A DNA stretch of 64,000 nucleotides, taken from the NCBI RefSeq assembly GCF_006715085.1, contig NZ_VFMM01000003.1, positions 434,001 through 498,000 on the forward strand, given 5' to 3'. How positions within the stretch are numbered: the first letter of the stretch is position 1; each line of letters begins with the position of its first letter. Below are positions 25,079-33,901 of this stretch, piece after piece. The stretch is from Kribbella jejuensis. Its GTDB lineage: Bacteria; Actinomycetota; Actinomycetes; Propionibacteriales; Kribbellaceae. The position numbers and the translations under genes are program-made. The notes under the pieces are model-generated. The model was not told where the DNA came from. It ran no database searches and saw nothing but the letters and a program-made list of their open reading frames with translations.

Positions 25079-25938
25079 TTACAGGTCGAGCTTGCGGCGG
25101 TTGACCTGCTGATAGGGGCGGTAGCCGAGACGCTCGTTGGTGCGGCGCATCGCGACGTTGGTGTCGACCGTGTCGGTCACGAGGCCGTCCAGGTCGGGGA
25201 ACTGGTCCCGCAGCTGCTGGATCTGCGCGGCCTTCATCCACAGGGCAAGGCCGCGGCTGCGATGCCCTGGGAGCACCGCGGTCCCGTACAGCTGGCCGTC
25301 GCCCTTCCCGTCACCCGGTACGACGACCTCGGTGAAGCCCACGATCCGCCCGCTGTGGTCGAGGACCGCGACGACGGACAGGTGCTCGCCGCGCTGCTCG
25401 ATGACCTGCGCGGCGTACCTGGTCCGCTCGTTGTCCCACACCTCGACCGGCGACGGGATGGTGCCGGAGGGCGCGTCCGCCATCCCGGCGCGAGCGTCGG
25501 TGAAGGTCTGCAGCAGCTCGTCCGGTACGACGCCATCCCACGACACCAGCCGGTACCCGGCGACGGACTGTACGTCGGGCATCGCTCGCGCCAGGTCGAG
25601 CCGTGCGTAGATCAGCTTCAGCCCGATCTCGAACCCGTGCTGCTGGAGGAAACGTCGCCCGCGGAGGCTACGTCGACGTCCGCGATCACCGTCCGTACGT
25701 CGTGATCCTGCGCGCCGGCCGCGACCGCGCGGAGCAGCGTCGAGCCGATGCCCTGGCGGCGTTCAGCCGGATGCACGGTCAGCTCGAAATCGGCCAGGTG
25801 GGCATGGGTACGACGGCTGTCCAGGCGGAGGAAGGCGGATCCGACCGGCGTACCGTCCGGCCGTGTCGCGAGCCACGCGATGCGCCGGCTGAACTGGCGG
25901 ACGTCGGGATCGGTCAGCGGAATCACCCTGATGCTCAA
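25079..25938 (-). pseudogene. Two-domain GNAT acetyltransferase split by a single-base frameshift
   Basis: The N-terminal part reads from about 25938 (TTG, weak ribosome site) through LADFELTVHPAERRQGIGSTLLRAVA, a full GNAT acetyl-CoA motif. It then runs into a stop just after 25621. The C-terminal part lies in another frame: FLQQHGFEIGLKLIYARLDL leads straight into MPDVQSVAGYRLVSWDG and a second GNAT motif (TAVLPGHRSRGLALWMKAAQ). One extra T in the TTT run (AAA on the plus strand, 25650-25652) would join the two into one protein of about 286 aa. Either the gene is broken or the base is a sequencing error. The C-terminal half alone has an ATG at 25582. Confidence 0.85.
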
Positions 25939-26019
25939 GCCGTCAACATAACCCGGCCCTGGATCACGTCCGGCATCCGCTACGGTGGCGCGAACGCCAA
26001 ACGGGGAGAGGAGCCTGGG

Positions 26020-26697
26020 GTGGAGCTGCCGGGGGAACAGATCGTCCGTACGATCGGTGCCGATCATGTCGCGCTGCGTGAGCAGGTGCTCGCGGAACTG
26101 CGGCGCCGGATCGTCGACGGCGAGTACCGCGAGGGCGAACGGCTGACCGAGATCCGGCTGGCGGACGACTTCGGCGTCTCGCGTAATCCGGTCCGTGAGG
26201 CGCTTCGAGTGGTCGAGGCCGAGGGCTTCGTGCAGATCCTCCCGCGCCGCGGTGCCGTGGTCGCGACCCTCGACGAGACGGCGGTCCGCGACCTGTTCGC
26301 CGTACGTCAGCAACTCGAGACCCTCGCCGCGGGGCTGGCCGCCGAACGCGCGACCCCGGCCGGTATCGCCTCCCTCCGCGCCCTCGTCGAGCAAGCCGCC
26401 GCGGCAACCGCGGCGAAGGACTTCGACCGGGTCGCCGAGCTGAACAGCGAGTTCCACCGCACGGTGATCGAGGTCAGCGCCAACCGCTGGCTGGTCTCCA
26501 TGTCGGCCGCGATGTACCACCACGTGCACTGGGTGTTCCGCGTCGGAGCCGCCCAACGCGCCCCGCACTCGTCCGACGAACACGCCCGCCTGGTCGACGC
26601 CATCGAGGCCGGCGACCCCACGGCAGCCACCGAGGCCGCTCGGCTGCACGTCGAGGCGGCCGCGAAAGCCGCACTGCGCACCGACCGAGCGGGCTGA
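26020..26697 (+). CDS. GntR-family regulator, FadR/FCD subfamily
   Basis: 225 aa. The N-terminal winged helix (LREQVLAELRRRIVDGEYRE; IRLADDFGVSRNPVREALR) is followed by an FCD ligand domain with metal-site histidines in SEFHRTVIE, DEHARLVDAIEAG and ARLHVEAAAKA. FCD regulators sense small carboxylates or amino acids and bind sites containing GTATAC. Such a site lies upstream of the convergent ggt gene. GTG at 26020 has GGAGAGGAG upstream. It is divergent from the frameshifted GNAT. Confidence 0.9.
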   Translation: MELPGEQIVRTIGADHVALREQVLAELRRRIVDGEYREGERLTEIRLADDFGVSRNPVREALRVVEAEGFVQILPRRGAVVATLDETAVRDLFAVRQQLETLAAGLAAERATPAGIASLRALVEQAAAATAAKDFDRVAELNSEFHRTVIEVSANRWLVSMSAAMYHHVHWVFRVGAAQRAPHSSDEHARLVDAIEAGDPTAATEAARLHVEAAAKAALRTDRAG

Positions 26698-26722
26698 GCT
26701 GGGGAGGATCCAAGCCACTCCG

Positions 26723-28474
26723 TCAGCGGCCGACAGCGTAGCCCTGCATTCCTCGGGGGTTGGCGGCGGCGGCCAGGATGCCATCGGGTTCTCGGCGTAC
26801 GGCGCACAGGCGGCCGAGGCTCCACGGGTCCGCTGTGGTGACGACGTGGCCCCGACGTACCAGGTCGTCGCGGACGTTGGCGCCGACCCGGCTCTCGATG
26901 ACCAGTCCACCCGGCTCGGTCGCCCGCGGGTAGAACGACGACGGGAAGCTGGTCGTGTGCCACGCCGGGGCGTCGATCGCCTCCTGCAGCTCGGCGCCCG
27001 CGCCGAGATGCCTGAGCAGGAACAGCAGTTGCCACTGGTCCTGCTGGTCCCCGCCTGGTGAACCGCACGCCATCACCGGCTCGCCGTCACGGAGCACCAG
27101 CGTCGGGGTGAGCGTCGTCCGCGGCCGCTTACCGGGGGCCAGGGAGGCCGGCAGGCCTTCCTCGAGCCAGAACATCTGCGCCCGGCTGCCGAGGCAGAAC
27201 CCGAGCGACGGAATCGTCGGCGACGACTGCAACCATCCGCCACTCGGCGTCGCCGAGATCAGGTTGCCCCAGCGATCCACGACATCGACATGACACGTGT
27301 CGCCCCGCGTCTCGCCCACTGCGGACACGGTCGGCTCGCCGGTCGTCGCGTCGCCGGTTTCGTTGCCGGTAGCAATCGACGGGAGAATTGGGACACGGCC
27401 GTCCGGCGATCCGGGGCGAAGCTCCAGCGATGCGTCGGGCCCGATCAGCTTCGCCCGCTCGGCCGCATAGGCGGGGGAGAGCAACGTCGACAACGGCACG
27501 TCGGCGCCGTCGCCGTACCAGGCCTCCCGGTCCGCGTACGACAGCTTCATCACCTCGACGGTGGCATGCACACCCTCGGCACTGTCGAGATCGACCTCAC
27601 CGAGCGCCGCGAGGACGGCAAGCGACTGCAGTAGTCCGGGCCCCTGACCCCAAGGCCCGGTCTTCGCGACCGTGTACCCGTTCCAGTCGTAGGTCGCCGC
27701 GTCCTCCCAGCTCGCCTCGAACGCAGCCATGTCGGCGCCGGTGATCAGCCCGCCGTGATCCTCGCCGCTCGAATCGCGGTGCGGCAGCTTGGAGAACCCG
27801 TCGATCGCTTCGGCGACGAATCCTTCCCGCCACGCCCTCCGGGCCCGCTCGATCTGCTCCTGCCGATCACCCTCGCCGGCCTCACGGACGAGCCGCTCGA
27901 GCGTCCCGGCGTACACCTCGTTCCGGAACCGTCCCGAAACCGGGCGACCGTCCTGCAACCACAGTGCCGCCGAGGTCGGCCAGTGCTCCTCGAACAAACG
28001 CTGCACGGTCGCGATCGTCTCCGCGACCCGCGGCACCAGCGGATGCCCGTTGCGCGCGTACTCGATGGCCGGCTCGAGTACGACGCTCAGCGGCAACGTC
28101 CCGTGATCCCGCAACAACAGCAACCACGCGTCGACGGCTCCCGGCACCGTCGCCGCGAGCGGACCGGACCCGGGCACCAACGTCAGCCCGAGGGAGCGGT
28201 AGTGCTCGATCGTCGCCCCGGCCGGCGCGACGCCCTGTCCGCACAGCACCCGCGGCGTCGGGTCCTCGGCGGTCGCGATGATCGCCGGTACCTCACCACC
28301 CGGCCCGTTGAGGTGCGGCTCGACCACGTGCAGCACGAACCCGGCCGCGGCGCCCGCGTCGAACGCGTTCCCGCCGAGTTCGAGGATCCGCATCGCCGAC
28401 TGGGATGCCAGCCAGTGCGTGGACGAAACCATCCCGAACGTACCGCGCAGTGTCGGCCGGGTGGTGAAGGTCAT
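26723..28474 (-). CDS. Gamma-glutamyltransferase family protein
   Basis: 583 aa. It shows the Ntn-hydrolase Thr in GDTCHVDVVDRWG (near residue 392), the upstream signature GGNAFDAGAAAGFVLHVVEPH and the downstream SPGGDQQDQWQLLFLLRHL. The family is autoprocessed before the Thr into two subunits. It hydrolyses or transfers gamma-glutamyl groups, or in related clades opens cephalosporins or acylates. No export signal is seen at the N-terminus (MTFTTRPTLRGTFGMVSST), so it looks cytoplasmic, unlike periplasmic glutathione GGTs. Actinobacteria use mycothiol rather than glutathione, so a gamma-glutamyl peptide or cyclic substrate is possible. Confidence 0.88.
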   Translation of the reverse strand: MTFTTRPTLRGTFGMVSSTHWLASQSAMRILELGGNAFDAGAAAGFVLHVVEPHLNGPGGEVPAIIATAEDPTPRVLCGQGVAPAGATIEHYRSLGLTLVPGSGPLAATVPGAVDAWLLLLRDHGTLPLSVVLEPAIEYARNGHPLVPRVAETIATVQRLFEEHWPTSAALWLQDGRPVSGRFRNEVYAGTLERLVREAGEGDRQEQIERARRAWREGFVAEAIDGFSKLPHRDSSGEDHGGLITGADMAAFEASWEDAATYDWNGYTVAKTGPWGQGPGLLQSLAVLAALGEVDLDSAEGVHATVEVMKLSYADREAWYGDGADVPLSTLLSPAYAAERAKLIGPDASLELRPGSPDGRVPILPSIATGNETGDATTGEPTVSAVGETRGDTCHVDVVDRWGNLISATPSGGWLQSSPTIPSLGFCLGSRAQMFWLEEGLPASLAPGKRPRTTLTPTLVLRDGEPVMACGSPGGDQQDQWQLLFLLRHLGAGAELQEAIDAPAWHTTSFPSSFYPRATEPGGLVIESRVGANVRDDLVRRGHVVTTADPWSLGRLCAVRREPDGILAAAANPRGMQGYAVGR

Positions 28475-28529
28475 GCCGCGACTCCTTCTGTAGGTGGTAC
28501 GTCCGGGTCCGTCATTGTCGACTGTTTCA

Positions 28530-28539
28530 TGTATACAAC
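28530..28539. promoter_or_regulatory. FadR/FCD-type operator candidate upstream of ggt
   Basis: ATGTATACAA contains the palindrome TGTATACA (28531-28538), which fits the GTATAC-centred consensus of FCD-family GntR regulators. It lies 57 bp before the ggt start, and the only GntR gene in the window (26020) is immediately beyond ggt. That makes it the natural candidate binder. Confidence 0.55.
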
Positions 28540-28570
28540 GACGACGGGCGGGCGGCTCGGCGCGTACTGC

Positions 28571-29071
28571 CTACATCTCGACCGGATAGGTCAGGACGCC
28601 GGTCGGGACCGGAGCCTTGCCGAGGGCGAGCGCCATCAGGTGCGGTCCGTCGTGGTGCGGGTGGTGGATGCCGAACTCGGTCGCCTGCCGGAATCCGAAC
28701 CGCGGGTAGTACGTGTCGTGGCCGAGCACGACGACCGCCGGCTCGGTCCGCTCCCGCGCCGCAGCCAGCGCGGCCCGGACGGCAGCACCGCCGGCGCCCT
28801 GACGCTGGTAGGCCGGCAGCACGGCGACCGGGCCGAGCGAGAGGATGGGTACGTCGCCGACGTGGCAGCGGGTGAGCAGTGCGTAGGCGACCGGCCGATC
28901 ATCGGGGCCGGTGGCGACGAACATCAGCCCGGGGATCCAGGCTTTCGGTGCGGCCCGGTGCGCGTCGAGGAAGTCGACCTCGTACTGCCGCCCGAAGGCG
29001 TCGCGGGTGATGTCGCGCAGCGTCTCGAGGTCGGACGCGAGCTCGACCCGGGTGTTCCAGGAATTGGACAA
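28571..29071 (-). CDS. GNAT family N-acetyltransferase (YhbS-like)
   Basis: 166 aa. It carries LSLGPVAVLPAYQRQGAGGAAVRAAL, the acetyl-CoA motif, followed by VVVLGHDTYYPRFGFRQATEFGI, which is typical of YhbS-type acetyltransferases. The start is TTG at 29071 with AAGGGA upstream. Substrate not predictable. It may be preceded by a short leader peptide (29084-29149). Confidence 0.87.
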   Translation of the reverse strand: MSNSWNTRVELASDLETLRDITRDAFGRQYEVDFLDAHRAAPKAWIPGLMFVATGPDDRPVAYALLTRCHVGDVPILSLGPVAVLPAYQRQGAGGAAVRAALAAARERTEPAVVVLGHDTYYPRFGFRQATEFGIHHPHHDGPHLMALALGKAPVPTGVLTYPVEM

Positions 29072-29083
29072 CGGAGGTCCCTT

Positions 29084-29149
29084 TCAGAGAGTTGAGGAGA
29101 TGACCGTTTGCACTGCCGGACGTACGGCAGCGCGGGTCCGCGCGGTCAT
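29084..29149 (-). CDS. Possible 21-codon leader peptide upstream of the GNAT gene
   Basis: A minus-strand ORF begins at ATG 29149, six bases after a perfect AGGAGGT (29162-29156), and encodes MTARTRAAVRPAVQTVISSTL, ending 13 nt before the GNAT start. The quality of the ribosome site compared with the weak TTG start of the downstream gene suggests translated leader control. The peptide is Arg-rich, without a run of one amino acid that would prove attenuation. It is an inference from sequence only. Confidence 0.35.
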   Translation of the reverse strand: MTARTRAAVRPAVQTVISSTL

Positions 29150-29247
29150 CAACTCACCTCCTGCTCCGAAGTCGGACCAACTTTAGCGGAGCCCGACGCG
29201 TCAATCATCCTGAATTTGCCGACGCTTCGACGACCTGGGGAGTTGCC

Positions 29248-29940
29248 ATGAACGCTGTCGCTCGGGGGAGCCGCAAAGGTTCCGGCAGGATGAGAACGTA
29301 CGTCGCGGGGGCCGGTGTGATCGCTGCTGTGTTGACGGCCGCCGCATGCGGCACAGCCGACACGTCGGACGGCAGCAAGCCTTCGGACACAGGTAGTTCA
29401 GCTCGTGCGACTGCAACACCGTCGACCGGCGCGACGCCGACGCCTTCGGTGAGCGCGAGCCGGGCGACCGCGACGACATCGACCGAGCCCATCGACGACG
29501 CGAGCGTCGATCTGTGTGTGATGGCGGACCTGAAGCTCACGGTCACGAACTACGACGCGCCCGGCGAGCCGGTCCGGCATTTGATGCTGGTGGCTACCAA
29601 CAAGAGCTCGAAGAAGTGCGCCGTCCACAGCTATCCCGAGGTCACGCTCGGCGATGCGAAGGGTTTCGCCCCGGTCAAGGCAGGCGGCGTCGACGAGGAA
29701 CTCACGCTCGCGCCCGGCGAGAAGGCGTACGCCGGCGTGCTCGCCACCGGCGGCCACATGGACACCTACACGGTGAAGTTCATGACCGTCGGTCTCGGCA
29801 GCCCCGGTGGCGAGACGGAGCCGGAGAAGGCGATCAGGGTGAAGATGCCTGTCACGTCCTTCGAAGCCGACGACGGCCAGCGTGTCACCGAGTGGGCCGG
29901 CACCGAAGGCCTCGCGATGCGCCCCATCACCCAGTCCTGA
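29248..29940 (+). CDS. DUF4232-like secreted lipoprotein
   Basis: 230 aa. A basic N-terminus and hydrophobic stretch (YVAGAGVIAAVLTAAAC) end in a lipobox with Cys near residue 34. A Ser/Thr/Ala-rich linker (about 40-80) follows, then a DUF4232-type beta domain (LKLTVTNYDAPGEPVRHLMLV; KKCAVHSYPEVTLGD; LAPGEKAYAGVL). It is expected to be lipid-anchored on the outer face of the membrane. GGGGAG is six bases upstream of the ATG. Function unknown. Confidence 0.88.
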   Translation: MNAVARGSRKGSGRMRTYVAGAGVIAAVLTAAACGTADTSDGSKPSDTGSSARATATPSTGATPTPSVSASRATATTSTEPIDDASVDLCVMADLKLTVTNYDAPGEPVRHLMLVATNKSSKKCAVHSYPEVTLGDAKGFAPVKAGGVDEELTLAPGEKAYAGVLATGGHMDTYTVKFMTVGLGSPGGETEPEKAIRVKMPVTSFEADDGQRVTEWAGTEGLAMRPITQS

Positions 29941-29943
29941 CCC

Positions 29944-31092
29944 TCACCCCAACCACTCGAGAACCAAGGGGTCCTTGGACGGTGGGCCGGCCGGGGTCCA
30001 CGTCTCCTCGACCAACCGGTACGGATGCCACCGCCCGTGCCGGTCGAGTCTGAGCTGCGTGTCGGTTCCGACGGTCAGCCGATTGTCGGACGTGCTGACG
30101 GTCACGCCGTCGTCCGCGGCGAGTAGTTCGGTGCGGGCGCGGTTGAGCTGGGCCGCGTCGGGCGTCCAGGTGTGCTCGAGTACGTCGAGTCCGGGCGCCC
30201 CGCCGTACCTCCAGGCTTGGATGCTCAGGGCAAGGGTTTCGCCGGCCAGTTCCGGGAAGTCGGCGGCGAGCCGGACCATGTCCTGCCGTTCGTCGAGCGT
30301 TTCGGGTACGGCGGTGTTGTGGAGGAGTGCGTTCAAGACCGAGCGTGCCCTGCGGGCGGCGTCCAGCACCAGGAGTTGGAGCGTCGACGGGCCGAAGCCG
30401 TCGGGTGGTTCGATCCCGGCGACGGCCAGCTGGTCGACGGTGATCTTCGCCGGCAGCTCCGGCGGCTCGGGGAGAGCGGCCGGCGCCGCGGCGAGGACGT
30501 CGGCGACAGGCATACCGGGGGCGACAACCAGATCGACAGTTGGGGCCTGTAGTTCGTCGAGGAGCGTTTCGCGGGAGCGCCCTCTCAGAAGCAGAAGGAC
30601 GAACGGATCGGCATCCAGCAGCCACGCCACCTGGTAGCACAGCGCGGCCGCGTGCTGACAGGGCAGCTCCCACGCATCGCACGTACAACTCGGATCAAGA
30701 TCCCCGATCCCGGGCAACAACGCCACGCCCCCGTCGGCCGCTGCCTCGACCAGGTCGTGCGGCATCTCGCCGTCGAGGAGCGCCGCGACATGCCCGGCGC
30801 GCGCTGCAAACTGCTCCCGGAACCGCCGCCACTCGTCGTCACTCAGCTCGTCGACCCGTACGACGGCCTCGTACGTGTCCTCCGGCGCGTACACGGTCGC
30901 GGCGATCCGGCCCGGGCTGATCGTGATCGTGCCGACCTGACCCGAGTTCGCGTACCGGCGGCCCTTGCGGAGCTGGTCGTTGTCGAGCGACGTGTCCTCC
31001 AACGCCTGCACCCATGCCTGCGCCCACCACGACCGCCCGCGCGTGCTCCGCCGTTGCGCCGAGAACGCCGGAAACCCCTGCGCGGCGGTCAT
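29944..31092 (-). CDS. SWIM zinc-finger protein
   Basis: 382 aa with the SWIM zinc finger CTCDAWELPCQH (CxC-x(6)-CxH) near residue 135, preceded by WAQAWVQALEDTSLDNDQLRKGRRYANSG, the conserved opening of this family. SWIM fingers bind DNA or proteins. The gene overlaps the upstream SNF2-helicase start/stop by four bases (ATGA), so the two are translationally coupled and probably work as one complex in DNA repair or transcription. Confidence 0.92.
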   Translation of the reverse strand: MTAAQGFPAFSAQRRSTRGRSWWAQAWVQALEDTSLDNDQLRKGRRYANSGQVGTITISPGRIAATVYAPEDTYEAVVRVDELSDDEWRRFREQFAARAGHVAALLDGEMPHDLVEAAADGGVALLPGIGDLDPSCTCDAWELPCQHAAALCYQVAWLLDADPFVLLLLRGRSRETLLDELQAPTVDLVVAPGMPVADVLAAAPAALPEPPELPAKITVDQLAVAGIEPPDGFGPSTLQLLVLDAARRARSVLNALLHNTAVPETLDERQDMVRLAADFPELAGETLALSIQAWRYGGAPGLDVLEHTWTPDAAQLNRARTELLAADDGVTVSTSDNRLTVGTDTQLRLDRHGRWHPYRLVEETWTPAGPPSKDPLVLEWLG

Positions 31093-33869
31093 CGCAGACC
31101 TCCCCGCAGCTCGACGAGATCGGCCAGCTCGGCGTCGGACAGCTCGGTCAGCGCCGCCTCCCCACCGGACAGTACGGCGTCCGCGAGCTCGCGCTTGGCT
31201 GCCAGCATCCCGGCGATCCGGTCCTCAATGGTGCCTTCGGCAATCAATCGGTGCACCTGGACCGGGCGGGTCTGCCCGATCCGGTACGCACGGTCGGTCG
31301 CCTGATCCTCGACCGCCGGATTCCACCACCGGTCGTAGTGCACGACATGCTCGGCCCGGGTCAGGTTCAACCCGGTACCCGCGGCCTTCAACGACAGCAG
31401 GAACACCGGCACCTCGCCTGCCTGGAAGCGGTCGACCATCTGCTCGCGCTGCGGCACCGGTGTACCGCCGTGCAGCAGTTGCGCGCCGATCCCGCGCGAG
31501 GTGAGGTGCCGCTCGAGCAGCCGGGCCATCGCGACGTACTGTGTGAACACGAGCACGGCGCCGTCCTCGGCGAGGATCGTCTCGAGAAGTTCGTCGAGCA
31601 GTTCGAGCTTGCCCGAGCGACCGGTCAGCCGGGCGTCCTCGGGCTCCTTCAGGTACTGCGCCGGGTGGTTGCAGATCTGCTTCAGGCCGGTGAGCAGCTT
31701 CACGATCAGGCCGCGGCGCGCCATCCGGTCGCTGGCCCGGACCTCGTCCATCAGCTCGCGAACCGTTGCCTCGTACAACACCACCTGCTCGCGGGTCAGC
31801 GACACCGGCTGATCGGTCTCGGTCTTCGGCGGCAGCTCGGGCGCGATCCCCGGATCGGACTTCTTCCGCCGGAGCAGGAACGGCCGGACGAGCTTCGCGA
31901 GCCGCGCCGCGACCTCCTCGTCCTTGTCCGCCTCGATCGGCGTCGCCCACTGGTTGCGGAAGGTGCCGAGCCGGCCGAGCAGCCCGGGTGTCGTCCAGTC
32001 GAGGACCGCCCACAGCTCGGACAGGTTGTTCTCCACCGGAGTCCCGGTGAGGGCGACGCGCGCCTTGGCCGGAACGGTCCGCAACGCCTTCGCCGTACTG
32101 GACGAAGGGTTCTTCACGTGCTGCGCCTCATCCGCGACGACGAGCGCCCACGGATGCGCAGCCAGCCGTACGGCGTCGCGGCGGAGCGTGCCGTACGTCG
32201 TGAGCACGAACCCGTCCTGCGCGTCGTCGAGCGAGCGGGACGTGCCGTGGAAACGCCGCACCGGTGTGCCTGGCGCGAAGCGCTGCACCTCACGCTCCCA
32301 GTTGCCGAGGAGCGACGCGGGGCAGACGACAAGTGTCGGGCCGGCGGTCTCCGCGGACTGCTGACGATGCAGGTGAAGGGAGATGAGCGTGATCGTCTTG
32401 CCGAGGCCCATGTCGTCGGCGAGGCAACCGCCGAGGCCGAGCGACGTCATCCGGGACAGCCAGCGCAGAGCGCGGAGCTGGTAGTCGCGCAGCGTCGCCT
32501 GCAGGCCGGGTGGTGCTTCGATCGGCTCATCGGCCCGGTCCGGATCGGCGATCCGCGCGCGGAGCTCCTCGAGCCACTTGGTCGGCGTGACTGTGATCTG
32601 TTGCCCATCGACCTCGGCCGTGCCGGTCAGCGCCGCGCCGAGGGCGTCGATCGCCGTGACCGGCTTGAGGATCCGCTCGCGGGCCTTGCGGGCGAGCTCC
32701 GGGTCGATCAGCATCCACTGGTCGCGGAGCCGGACCACCGGGCGGGTCGCCTCGGCGAGCTGGTCGAGCTCGGCCTCGGTCAACGGGTCGTCGCCGACCG
32801 CGACCTGCCAGCTGAAGTCAAGTGTCCGGTCGCCCTGGAAGAAGCTCGGCAGGCTGCTCGGTGGGCCGTCGGCCGAGGTGATCGCGGCACGGGCCGTGAG
32901 GGCGCGGCCGAGGCTCTTCGGCCAGTGCAGGTCGATGCCGGCGGCCGTGAGTCGCTGGGCAGATCCGGCAAGCAGATCGGCGACCTCTTCGTCAGCGAGC
33001 TCCATGCGGTCGGGGACGGCCGAGTCGAGCAGGCGGGCGAGTGCCGGCCAGACCCGGGCGGCCCGGCGAATCGCGAGCGTCGCGTCGAGCCGCGCCCGTG
33101 GACCGAATCCCGGTACGTCGGACGACCAGACGTCGTACGCATCGCTGACAAGCGTCGGGTCCTTGAGGCTGTGCAGCTGTACGACGGCGCTGAACGTCTG
33201 CGCTTCGCTCAGCTCGACGCGCAGCGAGATACGTACGCCGGAGTCGAGCCCGGCGGAGACCTCGTCGGCCCACGTCCGCAGGCGATCCGCCCGCTGCGGG
33301 GCCGCTGCGGCGAACAGGTTCGTCTGATGCATCTTCGCGGCGCCGGGGGAGCGGGGCATGCCGTCGGCTACCGCGTCGAGGAATTGCCTGAGCAGCTCCT
33401 CGGCGACGGGCAGCCGTACTTCATCGAGGCCGGCGAGGGGGAGCGCCCGGGCGGACGGTGGCATGGACTCCGCCAGCTCCAGCACCCGGGTGATGTCGCC
33501 GGGGTCGAGCGGGCCGACCCGCCAGGCGTCGTGGCCGTCCGGTGAGACGCCGGGCAGAAGCTTGCCGCGAGCAACCAGTTGCAGTGCGACCAGCGACGCC
33601 GCACCCCAGAACGCGGCCGACGGATGCGACCCGGCCGTTCGCCGTAACCGCCCGAGCACCGGAACAGCGTCCGCCACCGGCACCTCAACTGCGCGAACGC
33701 TCCGCAGTTCACCGGTTTCCACCACAAGGTTGAGCTCGACGTGCTCGCCCACGCCGAGCGGGAGTGGGTCGCCGGTTGGGTGCCAGAAGGCGACCCGGCT
33801 CCTGCGTGGTGGATCGGCTGGTTGGAAGACGACCGCGCATCCAGCCAGTTCGTGCCCCGTGCCCAGCAA
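31089..33869 (-). CDS. SNF2/SWI2-family DEAD/DEAH-box helicase
   Basis: 926 aa. Walker A is DMGLGKT, with LVVCPASLLGNWERE, DEAQHVKN, TGTPVENNLSELWAVLDW and, in the C-terminal helicase lobe, LVFTQYVAMARLLE and YRIGQTRPVQVHR. The ~430 N-terminal residues are an accessory region typical of bacterial HelZ-type SNF2 proteins. The enzyme should translocate on double-stranded DNA and remodel protein-DNA contacts, for example displacing RNA polymerase. It lies 32 bp downstream of the ABC exporter on the same strand, so all three genes may share a transcript. Confidence 0.94.
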   Translation of the reverse strand: MLGTGHELAGCAVVFQPADPPRRSRVAFWHPTGDPLPLGVGEHVELNLVVETGELRSVRAVEVPVADAVPVLGRLRRTAGSHPSAAFWGAASLVALQLVARGKLLPGVSPDGHDAWRVGPLDPGDITRVLELAESMPPSARALPLAGLDEVRLPVAEELLRQFLDAVADGMPRSPGAAKMHQTNLFAAAAPQRADRLRTWADEVSAGLDSGVRISLRVELSEAQTFSAVVQLHSLKDPTLVSDAYDVWSSDVPGFGPRARLDATLAIRRAARVWPALARLLDSAVPDRMELADEEVADLLAGSAQRLTAAGIDLHWPKSLGRALTARAAITSADGPPSSLPSFFQGDRTLDFSWQVAVGDDPLTEAELDQLAEATRPVVRLRDQWMLIDPELARKARERILKPVTAIDALGAALTGTAEVDGQQITVTPTKWLEELRARIADPDRADEPIEAPPGLQATLRDYQLRALRWLSRMTSLGLGGCLADDMGLGKTITLISLHLHRQQSAETAGPTLVVCPASLLGNWEREVQRFAPGTPVRRFHGTSRSLDDAQDGFVLTTYGTLRRDAVRLAAHPWALVVADEAQHVKNPSSSTAKALRTVPAKARVALTGTPVENNLSELWAVLDWTTPGLLGRLGTFRNQWATPIEADKDEEVAARLAKLVRPFLLRRKKSDPGIAPELPPKTETDQPVSLTREQVVLYEATVRELMDEVRASDRMARRGLIVKLLTGLKQICNHPAQYLKEPEDARLTGRSGKLELLDELLETILAEDGAVLVFTQYVAMARLLERHLTSRGIGAQLLHGGTPVPQREQMVDRFQAGEVPVFLLSLKAAGTGLNLTRAEHVVHYDRWWNPAVEDQATDRAYRIGQTRPVQVHRLIAEGTIEDRIAGMLAAKRELADAVLSGGEAALTELSDAELADLVELRGGLR

Positions 33870-33901
33870 ACCGACGACCTCCGTAGTAAGGAAACGAACC
33901 C

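Noticed and set aside
29100..29186. Plus-strand mini-ORF beginning MTVCTAGRTAARV
   Set aside because: GAGGAG touches the ATG with no spacing, and it overlaps the better-supported minus-strand leader ORF. No downstream coupling partner is near.
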